Source of the DNA: Paragonimus skrjabini miyazakii
Lineage: Eukaryota > Platyhelminthes > Trematoda > Plagiorchiida > Troglotrematidae
Direction: 5' to 3'
Assembly: GCA_014338405.1 (NCBI GenBank)
Contig: JTDE01000123.1
Coordinates: 264,106-328,105, forward strand
Length of the DNA stretch: 64,000 nt
Position numbers and translations under genes: made by a program. Of the stretch, positions 23,901 to 37,439 are shown in pieces (within the stretch, counting starts at the first letter, position 1; every line of letters begins with the position of its first letter). A model generated the notes under the pieces. That model made no database searches, was not told the origin of the DNA, and saw only the letters and a program-made list of their open reading frames with translations.

Positions 23901-26900
23901 TAAGTGTAACGAAGTCCACACGACAAAGATAGTTCTAAAATGATAAAACTGTCTTAAAGTCATAATAATTTCTCTTCTTTATCATCATTGCGGTGACATC
24001 AAAAATAGACAAGTTAATGACTGACTGCCACATTGTCCCGTCAAACGTGAGCAACTCGCATATTAATGCCCTGTTCTAACAGCGCGTATATCACTTGTCC
24101 GAAATGCATATCAGGTGATAAACTAGATATGACCAGTGAGAAAGATTATTTTGGGAAAAAATGTAATCTCGTAATTTTTGGTACAACTGCATTCTCATCT
24201 AGACGAAAGGCATTGTTCACACAAAAATTTAAAAAGTGACCGCCGTTCGTAACCGGTCGTTATTTTTGGAAAAATCCGAAAAAAATGATACACGTCACGT
24301 GTTGCACCACATTCTACAACTGATCTAAATAGTCTCAGTGTCAATTACACATCCGTTGATAGTGCGTGTAGAAACCAAACGGATACGGAATGGCTAGTAT
24401 GACGTTCAGCATATGATGTTCTTTGGACTAGTCAGCTATTGTCACACCTTGTGTACCTAACACACCATAAACAGTTCACATTGGATCCAAAAATAATTCA
24501 GATCATTAGGAGTTCATTGGCTAGAGGATGCTTACAATTTCTATGCACACCTGAGTCTGTGTTGGATCGTAGTAGAAGATCGTGGAATAAATAGGCGGTA
24601 AATAAAAGGAAAATAAACGAAAATCGTTCCTTTTCAAAGTTGGTAAGCAGCATGGCAGCATTAGTCAAAATGAGACTCGGTTGAAGATAATATGGAGCGC
24701 GAATTGACACTCGGACATAACCAAGCGTGATATCATTATATGATGATTGGCTAGTGCTGGCATTAAAGTTCTCATACCACTTCGAAGTTGCCCCGATGGT
24801 CAAACAGGTCAGAGACTCGGAACGGCACCACCAATCTGTATATCAACTATTTGCCTAAAGTCATTCATTGATGGCGCTGTCACGACAAATTCTGATAAGG
24901 TGTTCCTGGTTGGACATACCGTAACACTGAAGGTGTGTTGGTTGCGGTTCATGCGCCTCATGTGGTTTTGTTGTATCAGCGAGTGACCTCGAAAACAAAA
25001 CTGCGTCTCAAGCGTAAGTACCAAATTCAGAGGATACGGTATTATATTTTTTGGGGTCAGACTAAGGCCACTTCTGAAATGTCGATAGTACATAGAGAAC
25101 TGACAAAGTCTAAGCAAACTTTCTGACTAAGGAACTGAACCACGCAGTAAAGCACTTTTTCAGCCCCAAACGGTGACCTCACAACCAGACGGAAGCTGTT
25201 CACAAGTAATTTACCAACATGCTTGAATAGATGACGAAAGTTTGTGGCGTACCGGTGGGTTGAACATCATTTAGAAGCTTTTCAACTGAAATTGCCCGAA
25301 CAACCGGGTTAGCTTCCTAGGAGTCATGTTAGCTTTCCTCGTCATCATGACGCAGTTGGAAAGCAAACTGGAATCGTTCACCCTTGAGTCTCGTTCATGA
25401 ACAGCGGCAACTTGAACTTCCCCCTGAAAGATATTCAGAGATTGACGACTGACAGGTCTGTGTCAATTTGCATTCAAAAGAGTTTAGTGGAAGTCAGGAC
25501 GTTGTAGTCAAAAGTTTCAAACCGTCGACATCCTTGTCAGTTATACCGCATACTATTCACCATGTTTTTGTGTCATCAGCCTGTAACAATACGAGGAACT
25601 TGCTTGATATGGCAGTTGAGGAACAATTGATGGGAACAACAGGAAGCTTAGAAAGAAAACGCGCGATATGCCGCTAGTCCCACAGTGTCAGTAGCGGAGT
25701 ATGCCATAATCATTTATAGTTAAGTATGCACTTTTCAGATAAGCTGTGAGCCACAAAAGTAAAGTGTCATCGACATCATCCTGGTGAAGTTTCACACAAA
25801 GACCCGGACGACTGATTCTGTTGGAGGCTGAGGGGAACTCCATACTGTCATTGGCAGCTTCATCTATTACCTTCTGGTCTCAGTAAGTCAATCAGGTATG
25901 AAACCTCTTTTCCAAACCTGTGGAAATTATCAGACAGTAACGTGCTGTACACAAGTGAGGCCCCAAAATGGCCACCGATTACGCTGTCGAAAACTTTTAA
26001 GACAACTGACAGTGAGGCGGCTGACTTGACGTCAGTTATCTCGCTACGATTGCTCCCCTCAAGAAATTCATGAATAACGGTGTGGACGGCTCAGACGTTC
26101 GAACGCCAGTTCTTGTCCACAGAACGATTAAAACCTCATATAATGGTTTTGACAGCTTTCCTGCACGTCCTTCAGTACCACTGAGAAATAATATCGGGAC
26201 CATATAACTGGTTCTTTAAAAGTTTTGCTGGTTTTCGAAACAATGAATAACGTGATGCTTGTGGTCGTGAAAACAGTAGGAATAGTTTTTTGACGACGAT
26301 TGGTAATTTCCCTCGATTGTTGGCAAAAATGACAACATACTGAACTGTGAAAATATTATTCGTTCCAAGATTAGTGGAAATGACGCTGTTTCAACCACAT
26401 AATTATAGCTTTATGGAACGACTTTTGGTGCGTTTAGGGAGGGTGTTTTACAGTAATCTCGGTTTGTTGCTAAGTCTATTTAGCAAATTCAGTTGACATT
26501 GGCGTTCACCGTTCCGCGTTGTTGCTGTTGTCGCCCGAATACGAATGCAGCAAATAGAATTACGATTATACAGCCAATGCTGATTTATGTATTCCAGACA
26601 TGTTTCTTGGAAATAAGCAGTATTTTGCATCATCTGAGCGGAGTAGACGTTCTAGGTGACTTTGACTGTTTCACGCAGAGGTAACTCAGGACAGTCTCGA
26701 TTGTTGCAATATCGACGAATTGTGAACGATCGTCTAGTTGCATAAAGATCGTAGTCTGGTCAAATTATATCACCCGTTTCTCGCTTCAAGCTGTTTTTCA
26801 GTTTATTCTGTAGCAGTCCCATAGGCAATTACGTGTATGGAAGCTAACGATATCCCACTCGTCGTGTCAAAGCAATGACCCACGGGTCAGTCCACTGGGG

Positions 26901-27680
26901 GGTGATGCAAAAGTTAAGCACTATCTGTGACCTACTGGTTAATATGTGGTCTTGCACAGACAGTCTGTACAATCTGTTATCATTGAATATCGCTGACTTG
27001 TTCTGGTAAATTTGTGTGTATGACTAAATCGTAAACATCAAATCCCACATAATCCAGCTGAGCAGGTACATCGTTGAAGTGAAGGCCATACTTAAGATGA
27101 CTAAAATCGTACTCCTTTACGATTTTTGAGTAGCTTGCTGAGAATGGTCTACCTATAACACTATTCAACTACTCGTTATTACTCAGTGAGAAGGCTGAAA
27201 AACGTTGAGTTAGATCCGTCAGATTAGATGACATGTCAATTTTTCAGGTGAGTTACAGTGTTTTGTCATATGACAGATGTTTGCAGGCGACGATCAGCAT
27301 AAGGAGCTACACTACCATCATTTCGACGATGATGTTCCCAATGGAACAGTCATTCCTGGTAAACTTAGGACTTTCTCTTTAAGATTTCCTAATACCTCTG
27401 ATGGTTAACTTTGTCTACCTACCATAAGAATATGTATTAATGCATAAGCGCTTAAAATAATTGAAGGCAGAGGTGCCCTCTTTCAAGTACATTTTTCAGT
27501 AAAATTGTCACTATGGACATCTTACAATGCACTACAATCGAACAGTCATACCCAGTTAAGAGCACGGTGGTTTCATACTTTGCTGACAAGTTTCTGAATC
27601 CTACTTACATCTCTTTACCTAGTATGGTCAGCCTGCTGTAGACTGAGTCAGTTTTCAACGTCAACTGTGGTCTTAGAAGT
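20950..27680. other. No supported gene
   Basis: AT-rich. ORFs of up to 110 codons (for example 22696-23028 minus and 24498-25126 on both strands) carry no recognisable domain. A single short stretch with splice-like borders at 27287-27358 is discussed under findings. Confidence 0.35.
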
Positions 27681-27694
27681 TTAGACTATTTCAG

Positions 27695-27907
27695 ATCTGG
27701 ACTTTGAAAAAGCTTTCGAGTATATACAGACGGAATGCTTGGAAAGTCTGGCTGTGTGCCGTGCTCTGCAAGGTGATTTCTATTGTGCCATTCTACACAG
27801 CTTAGTTCCTAGAATCAACCACAGAAAAATCAAGTACCGCAGTGGAGTATGTCAGGTTAACAGCAATTTATTTACGCAGAAGTTACATATAATCAGAAGG
27901 TGAATGC
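27695..27907 (+). pseudogene. LINE reverse transcriptase fragment (tentative)
   Basis: An open plus-strand frame reads SDLDFEKAFEYIQTECLESL at its start, resembling reverse transcriptase motif A of LINEs (the D-F-x-K-A-F-D type), and later KYRSGVCQVNSNLF, where motif B (the G-V-x-Q-G type) would be. About 55 codons separate them, as expected. No motif C or further domain was found downstream. It is short and decayed. A chance match remains possible. Confidence 0.45.
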
Positions 27908-28850
27908 TAACAAAAATACATGAAAGTTAGCAGTGTAGCGAATCTACGTGATTAACCAAACTGTATAATAAACTCTTAGAACTTATCAGAATCCAGATAT
28001 ATCAGTAGAAATGATTTTGACTGCTGCGAATCACTAACTGAGATAATGGAAGCTTCCGAGGCATGTTGAGTTGGTGTGGAAATAGTCCCTGTCTTGTAAT
28101 TCATTTACTGGCTGAAGCTGTACAGGTTTTGCAGTCGGAAGTCCTCAGCGTACGACCATACTTAGTTTAGTTCGTGTAGCAGCGTCAAGACAGAATGTGT
28201 CGTTCAGCATGCTGCGTAGCAATGAATAGTCGTCCCTCCTGACTCGTCGCATGAAAGACATTAAGTAGTTGTGGCTGTGTTAGTGGCCGTGAGTGATGCT
28301 AAACAATGAACAGGCTAATGTGTTGGTGGCACTTACACTAACGTTGCTGACAGAGTTTGAACCGCTGACGATCTGGGGCGTTGACTGTCAGGTGCTGTGT
28401 CTGGTGTTCCTCGCCAGGTGCTGTGTGCTGTGTGCTGATCGAATAAACATAACCGCTTTTATGGTTCACAGTCCCCCTTGAAACATATGGCGAAAGGTTA
28501 TTAAGGTCGAGATAAATTACGCACTGGAAATGGCACATCAAAGAGGTGGTTGAACTGAATGCGCAGTTGACAAGTTCAACAAAGCAATTGAATAACATGC
28601 ATGGACGATGACACTGGTGGTGTGTTAATGGGTTTACCATAACGGTTCAATTGATGGAACAACGACCTGTCAGTTTCGGACGAGGTACATCGAATCCCTA
28701 TACACCCCTATTGAAACGCGTTTTGACGCAATTGTGGACTTATCAAAACTAGTTAGGCAGTTCTGCTTTAACTTGGTTCTGCCAGTTTTCTGATGCTATA
28801 TTTTATTATTCCGAATGTCCGAATCGCAATGTTCCTGATTGTTAATTGAG

Positions 28851-29065
28851 GATGATTCGCTCACTGAGGTTGAGCTGGTATCATCCTGCGATCAAGCATC
28901 TCCGTTTGCTATTGGTGATGGCTCTATTATGCAAACGGACGACGACCTATTCGAAATTACACATTTTGGTTTTGTTTCTAGTTTGAGGCCACATTATAAT
29001 GCTTACCGTGTTAAAATATCCAAAGACCAAGCAGAAAAGTGGGACATATGTAAAATTGGTCACCC
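28851..29065 (+). CDS. Candidate internal exon, unknown protein
   Basis: An open stretch of 71 codons lies between a possible acceptor (TTAATTGAG before GATGATTCG) and a strong donor (GTGAGTTT at 29066). The product is acidic at first (DDSLTEVEL, then TDDDLFEITHFGF) and then mixed (RVKISKDQAEKWDI), with no low complexity. No domain is recognised. An ORF of this length is expected by chance in a window of this size, so only the composition and donor speak for it. Confidence 0.25.
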
Positions 29066-29099
29066 GTGAGTTTACCTGGATAGGTTTTGTGAGTCGTTG

Positions 29100-32000
29100 A
29101 CTAAAAAAGCAAGTATTCTGTGGTTTGTTATTGATGAATGCTGCACAGAATTTTTGCGCCATCGTGTGATAGTCCAGATGGGAATTTAACTCTATCCACA
29201 GTTGTTTGGATATTCATAAGCAGACTCCACAACCACCACCAAACAGCAATCGTCCGGACACTTTGGGTGATCGATAAAACATTGAATGTAGTGGGCGAAC
29301 AGGAACACAACCATAATTCCAATTTGTAGTGGGAGATTCAGGTAGAGATTGCTTGCGATAACAAAACACAACTTCGTGTTCTGCATTATGGATTAAATTA
29401 CTTTAACAAAGATGACATAATAGTACATATAATTGCTGTAAATTCAGAAGTCACATGTTACAGAACGGGTGGCTACTTATCTGTGGTTGTTCAAATGCCT
29501 TGAACCCACATATTTAAAACCTGTAGAGTCAGCGACCATTACTGGTGACGAGAACGGACGATCGCCTCATACTACTCACACCACCACTATTCAGTATTGA
29601 GGCGACAAAGTAGTCGCAGGGAAAACATAGCAAGGACCATCTCATCAACATGACAAAGATGTATGCCGTGGAATAGTTTTGGCTACGCAAAGAAATCGAG
29701 CATTAGTGTCTGTGGCAGCCGGGACCTTCTGGGACGATTGCCATATGCAAATGTGTGCTTTTGTTTCTTGTCTTGTTTGAAAACCTAACCCATGTTAGTT
29801 TCCTAACATCCGTGTTCTTGACCCACCACAGTAGTACGTTGTAATACATGGTTCGGATTTCGCAGAAGCTCGTGAGTTCCCTGAAATCCCCTTTTTCATT
29901 AAAAAATACATTCATGTTTCTTAGAGAACAAACCAGAGTAATTATTCTAGAAGGAGAATTCACCAGAAAGTTATTGAAAAGTGTTCTACCATTACACTCA
30001 AAAAAGTTTCCCCTTAGAACAATGCCTTGTTGATGCAACTTATTTTTGGTAATATTGCCACAATACTGGCAAGCAGTATTTGTAGCTTGATCCCCGTTCT
30101 AAACATTCACGGTTATTTCCACCCATCCAATTGTATAAATCTTTTGAACATGCTCTTGTTCAAAAGACTGAACTAGAAGAGAAGTGGTTTAAAATCCTCA
30201 TTTTTTGTCATGTTTATCATTCCGTGTGAGTAAACGTTATTTTCTATGTCCTGGTTTCCGTGTTTCGTTTAATACAGTCAATTTAGAATGGCTTATCACT
30301 TCGTAAATCAATCACTGAAAGTTTGGCTCTTAAGTCCACATTGCCTTAAACCCGATTCATTACTGCTTTCAGTCATCTGAGCAGCTGAATAAAGTTCAAC
30401 ATGCCTACGTCGGAACACGCACAAACATAGATTTACTAACAAATCCAGGTCACAGTGTTAGATGTGCGCAGCGTACACACGTATGTTGGGGCGCATTTGT
30501 ACGTGGTTCGCCCGTGGGTGTGAATCGATGCATGTGCGTGTGCGCGTGCGTGTGTGTGCGTACGTGAATGTAGATGTCCGGATTCATATGCAGACCCTTA
30601 CAAATACACACTACCCACTGCTCACTTGTTTTCTTTCGTCACTTCATACTCTATCCATTCTGGTACTAAATTTATACACCATCCGTTAATGTTGTTACGT
30701 TTGATACACGTAGATTGGTGTTACATCTATGGATTTTCATACCCTTGACTTGTGCCATTAAGACGCTAACCATTCGAGAATTTACAGACTTCAGATTGGG
30801 TATCGTAAAAAAACAGGTTCACATTAAGTTCGTAACTTTTCGTAGTATAATGGTTTTACAAAAGAATGACTGCAATGCAATTATGTTTGCCGTTTATGTT
30901 TGTACACATTCAACTGTCACTCACTTTTGATTATTTGTTTTGTGTCGTGCTGTTGGTTTTGTTCGTGCACAAGAGTGTACGGTAGGTCATCTAAATCCTG
31001 TTCAGTGTGATCATACCCGCTGAGTTTGTGTGTGAATATATAATGTTCACCCAAGCAGACAATGAACACTTTTTAATGTTTGAGAGAGCCACATTCTGTG
31101 TAGTTTGAACTGCTATATTCCGATCAAATGTTAAACATGAGACAGCAGCTGAACAGACTGTTGACTACGTTGTTCCATTTGACCTTTTTCGCCTCTATTG
31201 AACTCTGGAGAGCAGTCCTGTGAGACATTTTTGGATCGAGCAAGGGATTGAGCATTCTCAACTGAAACGCGTTTTAAGGCCTTTGCCGTTTCATCATGTG
31301 ACAGACAAAACTGTCCAACTCAATTTGGACACTGATTACCACGCGGAACAACACATGCTGCATTTTTACCAAATATCTCAACATCTCTTACTGCTTACAA
31401 CTGTGGGTTTCTTCAAACAGCTACACTGTACGTAGACATTTTCTATATATATGTTGGATATCTGCTGGTGTAAGGCCAATCGCCCCGGTCTTATTTGACC
31501 GAAAATAGTTTGCTAATGTTTTATGATCATCCCAGCTACAAACCAGACATATCGACAGCCAATCTTTCTGGACAAATCAACATAGCACTAAATGACTGAC
31601 TATTTACTGAGTCTCTGTATTTAGTCTGGTCGATGACTAGAACAAACGTTATCATCAGTCCATACACCCTAGTGTACTGCGCATAATGTTATTATGACAA
31701 CCCGTTATTTTTATATATCTCTCCCTTACAGCTGGGGACCTACAAACTTGAAAAGAGTGCACCCGAGATCAGATGGCCATCGAATATATATTCGCATACT
31801 CACTTAATTACTGTCTAATTCTTGGAAATCATGTAGTATTCTGTGAGAGCACGAAATACTAAGGAAGCCAATTAACCGTTTTGGTGGGCATTACAACGTT
31901 CTTTATTTTGTATTAACCACATTTTCAAGCTCGTTCCGTTCCCATTTTTGTCATCTTTACTTGATCTTGGCTATATTGTGATTTATATGCATTCAGTACT

Positions 32001-33190
32001 TGACGTCGATAGTTTAGGTGACATATGGTGAAACTCACGGTAAAATGTAATTATTGGTACTTTCAGACAGAGAGGAACATGTGTTGTTTATATCGACAGG
32101 TAACGATGGCCCATACCTTCAAGAAATCTTCGAAACGATCCAATTTGTTTACTGAGATTAATGGGATAGACATCCGAAATTAAAACACAACAATCCGTTA
32201 TGTTTTTTAGGCGATTCACTCTGTAGACTAACACCGAATGAGAAACGTACAATCTTCATTTATCGAGGTCGAGACCTTCGAATTTTGATAAGAGTGGGTA
32301 GAATCTGAGTTACAAAGAACCGATGTCTTTCATTTGCAAAGGTGACTTGTGATTTACTTACTTATACGGTCGACTAATCTGGATAGGGTAATTTATATCG
32401 GTAATTTCAATTAACATGGTGTGCGTTTTCCGGTTTGATAATTTTACAAGCACTTGTGTAGAAAAATTGGGCAACTACTAAATATTATGAGCCGTTACAC
32501 ATTTGACTATGAGATTCTAAGCTTACATCGGGCGATCTATATTTGGACAAATTTTCCCGTAATTTCATGAGTGAGTACAGTAAATTATTTGCACACCAAC
32601 TTGGACTTTGTGATTCAGAAAACGCGCTGAAAGTTCTGTTTTCAATTCCACAAATCCGAACGTCAAAGTGTGTTGCAGGTTTGTCATTTAAAAGTTCAGA
32701 CAAGTTTCATGCACCTAGAAACAACCATTGTAGATTTTCGCAAACACTGTAATGACAGTTACGGTGAGTTCTGGTATTCTGTCATTCTATACTGTTTCAT
32801 ATGCTTGTCCATGCTAGTCTGCTGTATGTTCCGGTACAGGTGCACACAAATTTGCCTGCATGCCCACCATGCATTTTCGACTTCCGTCCTCTCCACCCAA
32901 GGATATGTGTATACATTTTGTCGTCTTCCCGTTCTAATCCGACGTTTGTTATAATGTGTCTGTAAAACTAGTCTGGGCGAAAAATGTTAGCGTTGACTGA
33001 AGTGCGCTTCTCTTTGAACCTACACCTCAGTTCTGAACTGACCTGAACGGCTTTCTTTATTTGCCTACTAGAAGCCCTGAAAACGGAAATCTGTCAGAAT
33101 ATTGTGTGAACTGACAATTTAGGTGAACTTACTTAGGACAGTCTATCGATTATCGTTTCAGATTTCAAAAGTGCAGACCAAGAAAACCTA
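29100..33190. other. No supported gene; GT-rich tract near 30.5 kb
   Basis: Short ORFs only. At about 30530-30565 there is an alternating GTGCGTGTGCG-type purine-pyrimidine tract. A possible small exon at 32679-32763 (acceptor TGTTGCAG, donor GTGAGT) is too short to call. Confidence 0.35.
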
Positions 33191-33259
33191 CTCACCATAC
33201 GTGTGCACACGGAATTTATGATTGTTAAGACATTCACAGAGTTAGTGTCTTGCTGCTGT

Positions 33260-36200
33260 GAAGAACAAAAAGGTCATATTCTAAACTTTGTGATCCACTA
33301 TTCAAGCGGGGCCAGCCCACAACAGTCTGGTTAACCGCCCAAATGAACATTATAGTTTATTACACAATGAATCAGGGTAGATTACTTTAGCCGAACATAA
33401 AATTTTGGGGTTGTGTATCATTATAAATAACAATAAAAGATCAAAATGTGTTGTGATGATTGAGATAAGTTCAACCTTTCCGAAATCTCTTACAAAGTCA
33501 ATCAAACTGCATCTAGGGCTCCAACATGTTATACTAATCATCCAACGTGGGAGATCTCGACGATACAATCCAGAGTCCATACCAGTTCACGGGCTGTGCA
33601 ATGTTCAGGTGAAACTGCTCGGTTCTGTCGTTCCAATGTTTACATAATCATAGTCGATGAGCAGTACGGAGGATTGAAAGGTAGCGCATGGCCGCGAAAC
33701 AGCATTCATCAATGAGTATAACTGAAGTATTTTTCACCGGACGGTGGATATTAAAGTGCCGGATTCTAGAGTTGTAAACTTTATCAACCATTGGAAGACA
33801 CATGAAAATCAACGACTTTCCCACAAAAGTTGAGACACGTTGTGCCGAGTTTTGTAATTTTGTTGTAGAAAGTAGCGGCTTAATAAATAGGCGGTAACCT
33901 ATGGTACTTTTACAAGACGGCTATAATACAACTAGACGGAGGATTGAACTTAGGCGTTTTACGAATATCAAATTTCATCAAATACCAGCTTTTCTTCTAA
34001 ACCCTTTCACCTCGCACTGTGGTCACCTCAAAATTTCAAGAAGTATTCACAACTGACTGCGCACGAAGTGATATTTTGCAACATGCACACGGATAGACTA
34101 ATCCACTAAGATCTTAGTCTCCTGTCAATGATCAACGGAACAGATTAATTTTTCTCTCACGGAACTACTGTCCAACTTGTTTACGGGGGATGCGTACAAC
34201 TTTTGAAAATGATTATTTAAGTCATCATCAACGATGCCAAATACTCTCTGTCACCTCTGGCATATTCTTACTGTCCGGTAGTGAAACCATGTACTCAAAT
34301 TAGGATATACCACATAGGTTTCGATCCTCTCTTCCAAACTACTGTTGTAATTCCTTGATCGGGCCAGGTTATATAGAGCACGTTTTATTGAATGGTGAAG
34401 GCCAGAATTGGCACAACAGAGACTAATTTTAAGCGTTCAATTTTATTTATCGAAGTTGAGAGCAGTTTCATCGATGCGAAAAACGCTGAATCAGTGATCA
34501 GTAAATAAAGTTTCGTTCATACATATTGCCTAAGAACCTATGTCCAAAACCTGTGCATAATCTGACGAACACAGCTTTTCTAAGTTAACCATTTGAAAAA
34601 AATTTGTAGCGTAGCATTTCCCCGGAAAATACCACTGAGGTTTTCTCTGGGTTACTTATCTTCATTTGCATCTTCTGAGCAACTACCTACTGATGTACAT
34701 CGGTGAATAGACAGCTTCCCATCGAACAGTGGGAATTAGAACATTTTTCTTGCTCCCACTCACCAAATTCACTGCGAACAGTTTATCATCATATTCTTTC
34801 TAATACACGGGAATTGAACAGATAAGAAGATTTATGACATTACCAAGTGGTTTTGATACCTCCGACGAAGATGATTACTTATAACCTGAAACAGTTCAAC
34901 TGAATTTAAACGAGACATATATGTGGTTTCCAAATTTACATTCTGAGGTAATCAAAATTGTTTGTTGCAGAAGGATTTTTCGATCAAGTTCTGACATTGA
35001 AAATGGTGTAATACACAACGGTAGTCGCCGTTCTTCGATGTACCTAGCAATTATTTGGCAAAGTAAGGTTTGACTTTGAAGTACCTTTTGTAAACAAAAT
35101 CGTTTGCAATCCGCCCCACCTGACTTCCATTGAGGGAAACCACTTAATTATCGAAGCTAGTTAAAAAATTGCATTTGAAGTATGCTCATTACGTCTACTA
35201 AATTAACACAAGTTTCCTTCAGTTTGTCTTATGATCAACCAAGTTATTCAAATGTTTAACAGTTGGGTTCATCGTATGCCGTATGCTCCGGAAAATACAA
35301 CAAGAGCTACAATTGAAGGACCGCAACATGTTTCTACTTGGAGAGTTGACGAGTTGTTACGTGCAGCATACTAGGCGGCACAATATAGTCAACACGTTCG
35401 TAAGTTTGTAACCGCATCTAAAATTAGTATCAATATTTTGTCTGCTAAGTATGAGTTTGTATTATCGGGTTATCAGTTAGCGATAATAAAGTCTGTTCGT
35501 TTCTTTCACGTAGTCAGGTTGTGGTAAATACGAGATGAAGATACTTTTGTAATTATGCGAGCCCTGATTTGAATGAACTTTGCCAAGCAGTTGACTAATA
35601 GGTATTTTCTGACACATATGTTTCGTTCCATCGTTAGGTAAATCGAATTACCTCGAAGTAATTATGGTTAAGAAGTAATGTTTTTCGGTCACTGGCCTGC
35701 TTTGAATTATGACTGCATGATGTCTGCTCAGTTTTGCAAACAACTGTTAGTTGTCAAGTCACTTTGATCTGTCTTCTGATTTAAATTATATCTCTACGAA
35801 TGCATCAATGAATGATTGGCCGTCGTATACAGTTTGACTCAAATCCTTTAGAGCTCCACAGTAAGTTGCTGCTTTTTGACGTTATCCTTCCATTTGTCGA
35901 GGTTCACGATTGGTCAACTGACTCCTTGAACTTATTTGAACGCTTATATGTCCGCAACAGTTAACTGAGGTTGGAGTTGCTAACCGATTCAGATATGAGG
36001 TCGGGCACATATAGTGTAGCTTTGTCCGACAACTTTGCTTGTGCACTCTTTTACACTCGATCAGAAGTCTCGAGTTCACAGATCACCGAATAGGACGTAG
36101 TAGATAAAATTGTGGAATAAGTCGTTGTGGAAGATTATCAACATTAACGTTACTTTAATTGGTCTGCTAGATGGATCAGTATGGATCGTTTTGCTACAGA

Positions 36201-36400
36201 TATCAGTAAAGAGCGACAGAAATTTCATCCGATTTTCTTAGAACTACTTGGCTTCTCTTTTGAGAGCTTTTTTGTACAGCGTAATCACGAACTAAGAGAC
36301 TAATCGTTATACTTTCATCCAATAGTTTGGCTGTTGCGAACGCATTTGGGTTATTTTTAGAAATCAGAACCAGGTAACTTGCACGACTTTTAGAAGGTTA
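33260..36400. other. No supported gene
   Basis: AT-rich DNA with several short minus-strand stretches that have splice-like borders (see findings) but no ORF that can be identified. Confidence 0.35.
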
Positions 36401-36417
36401 TGCTGGATTTGGCGCCG

Positions 36418-36731
36418 CATTTACGCAGCGATGGTTCATTCACTGCATTCATTTCAAAGTTGTCCATTTCATTGTCACTACGGTCATTGGGGCGAACAAG
36501 CGCGGATATGATGCACACGTTGGGGCACCAAACCGAGTACTCAGATAATTTGATCATCACCACCATAACAATGAAACGAAAATACTCTCGATCTGTCAGT
36601 GGTGGTGCTAGCCATCCGTTTCTTTCTTTATGAAGCAATGGAACTGTTATAAGTTTGGAAGACGATGGCTGAGGTTCTGTTTCTCCCATTGTGATCGGAT
36701 CTACCCACTCATAATATTTCCAGTTCTGACT
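36418..36731 (-). CDS. Candidate minus-strand exon, unknown protein
   Basis: Reading the minus strand, a pyrimidine-bearing acceptor (AAGTTTTACAG) precedes an open frame that begins SQNWKYYEWVDPITMGET and continues through LLHKERNGWLAPPLTDREYF. A donor-like GTAAATG follows after about 104 codons. The composition (Trp, Tyr, Pro, charged residues) looks protein-like, but no domain is recognised. Its reading phase does not join directly to the candidate exon at 36872-37088. Confidence 0.25.
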
Positions 36732-36871
36732 CTGTAAAACTTAAGTAGTTTTCCGACTTGTCTCTTCTCATAACTCATTTCAGAACATGTTTATATGTGC
36801 ACAAGCGTCTTTAGCTTTACCTACTCTGTAGACTTTCTATGCTGCTTATGAATCTTATAAGATGACATTAC

Positions 36872-37088
36872 CCCCTAAGAAGCGATCATATTCACGTCCA
36901 TCTATACCACTAAACCGAGAGAGTAATCGAGACAGACTAGTTGTCGTTCCACATAATCTCTTCTTCGTCACTTGATTATAACAGTCTCGTATGATCTCAG
37001 CTTGACCACATTCGTCACTAATAATACACACGTGCAAACACATCGTCAACCAGCGGTCTGGGTCGAAAAAGTTTATCCAAGACACCAA
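36872..37088 (-). CDS. Candidate minus-strand exon, unknown protein
   Basis: On the minus strand an acceptor (TCGTAGTTCAG) is followed by an open frame of 72 codons, including SWINFFDPDRWLTMCL, DECGQAEIIRDCYNQ and SRLLSRFSGIDGREYDRF, and then a donor-like GTAATG. The product looks like an ordinary globular segment. It lies 250 bases from the assembly gap, so an upstream exon could be missing. I do not recognise the protein. Confidence 0.25.
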
Positions 37089-37339
37089 CTGAACTACGAC
37101 AGATAAGTGTCATTGAGACAAACTTGTACACAATACAAAGTCTACACTTGGTCGGCCCTCCAGCAGCGGTATTATCAGTTGGTACGAGCAAAGTTTCCAC
37201 TGGTTTGTAAAACAATCATATCCCGTAATGCGATTAGCAGGAAAGCACGATGATAAGTGGTTGTTTGGCGCAACATAAGTTGACGGAGTATTTCAGCTCC
37301 AGTAAGTTCTTCAGTTCATTGGAACATCCCGTTCTTTTC

Positions 37340-37439
37340 NNNNNNNNNNNNNNNNNNNNNNNNNNNNNNNNNNNNNNNNNNNNNNNNNNNNNNNNNNNNN
37401 NNNNNNNNNNNNNNNNNNNNNNNNNNNNNNNNNNNNNNN
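37340..37439. other. Assembly gap (100 N)
   Basis: Exactly 100 consecutive N, the conventional placeholder for a scaffold join of unknown size. ORFs spanning it are meaningless. Confidence 0.98.
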
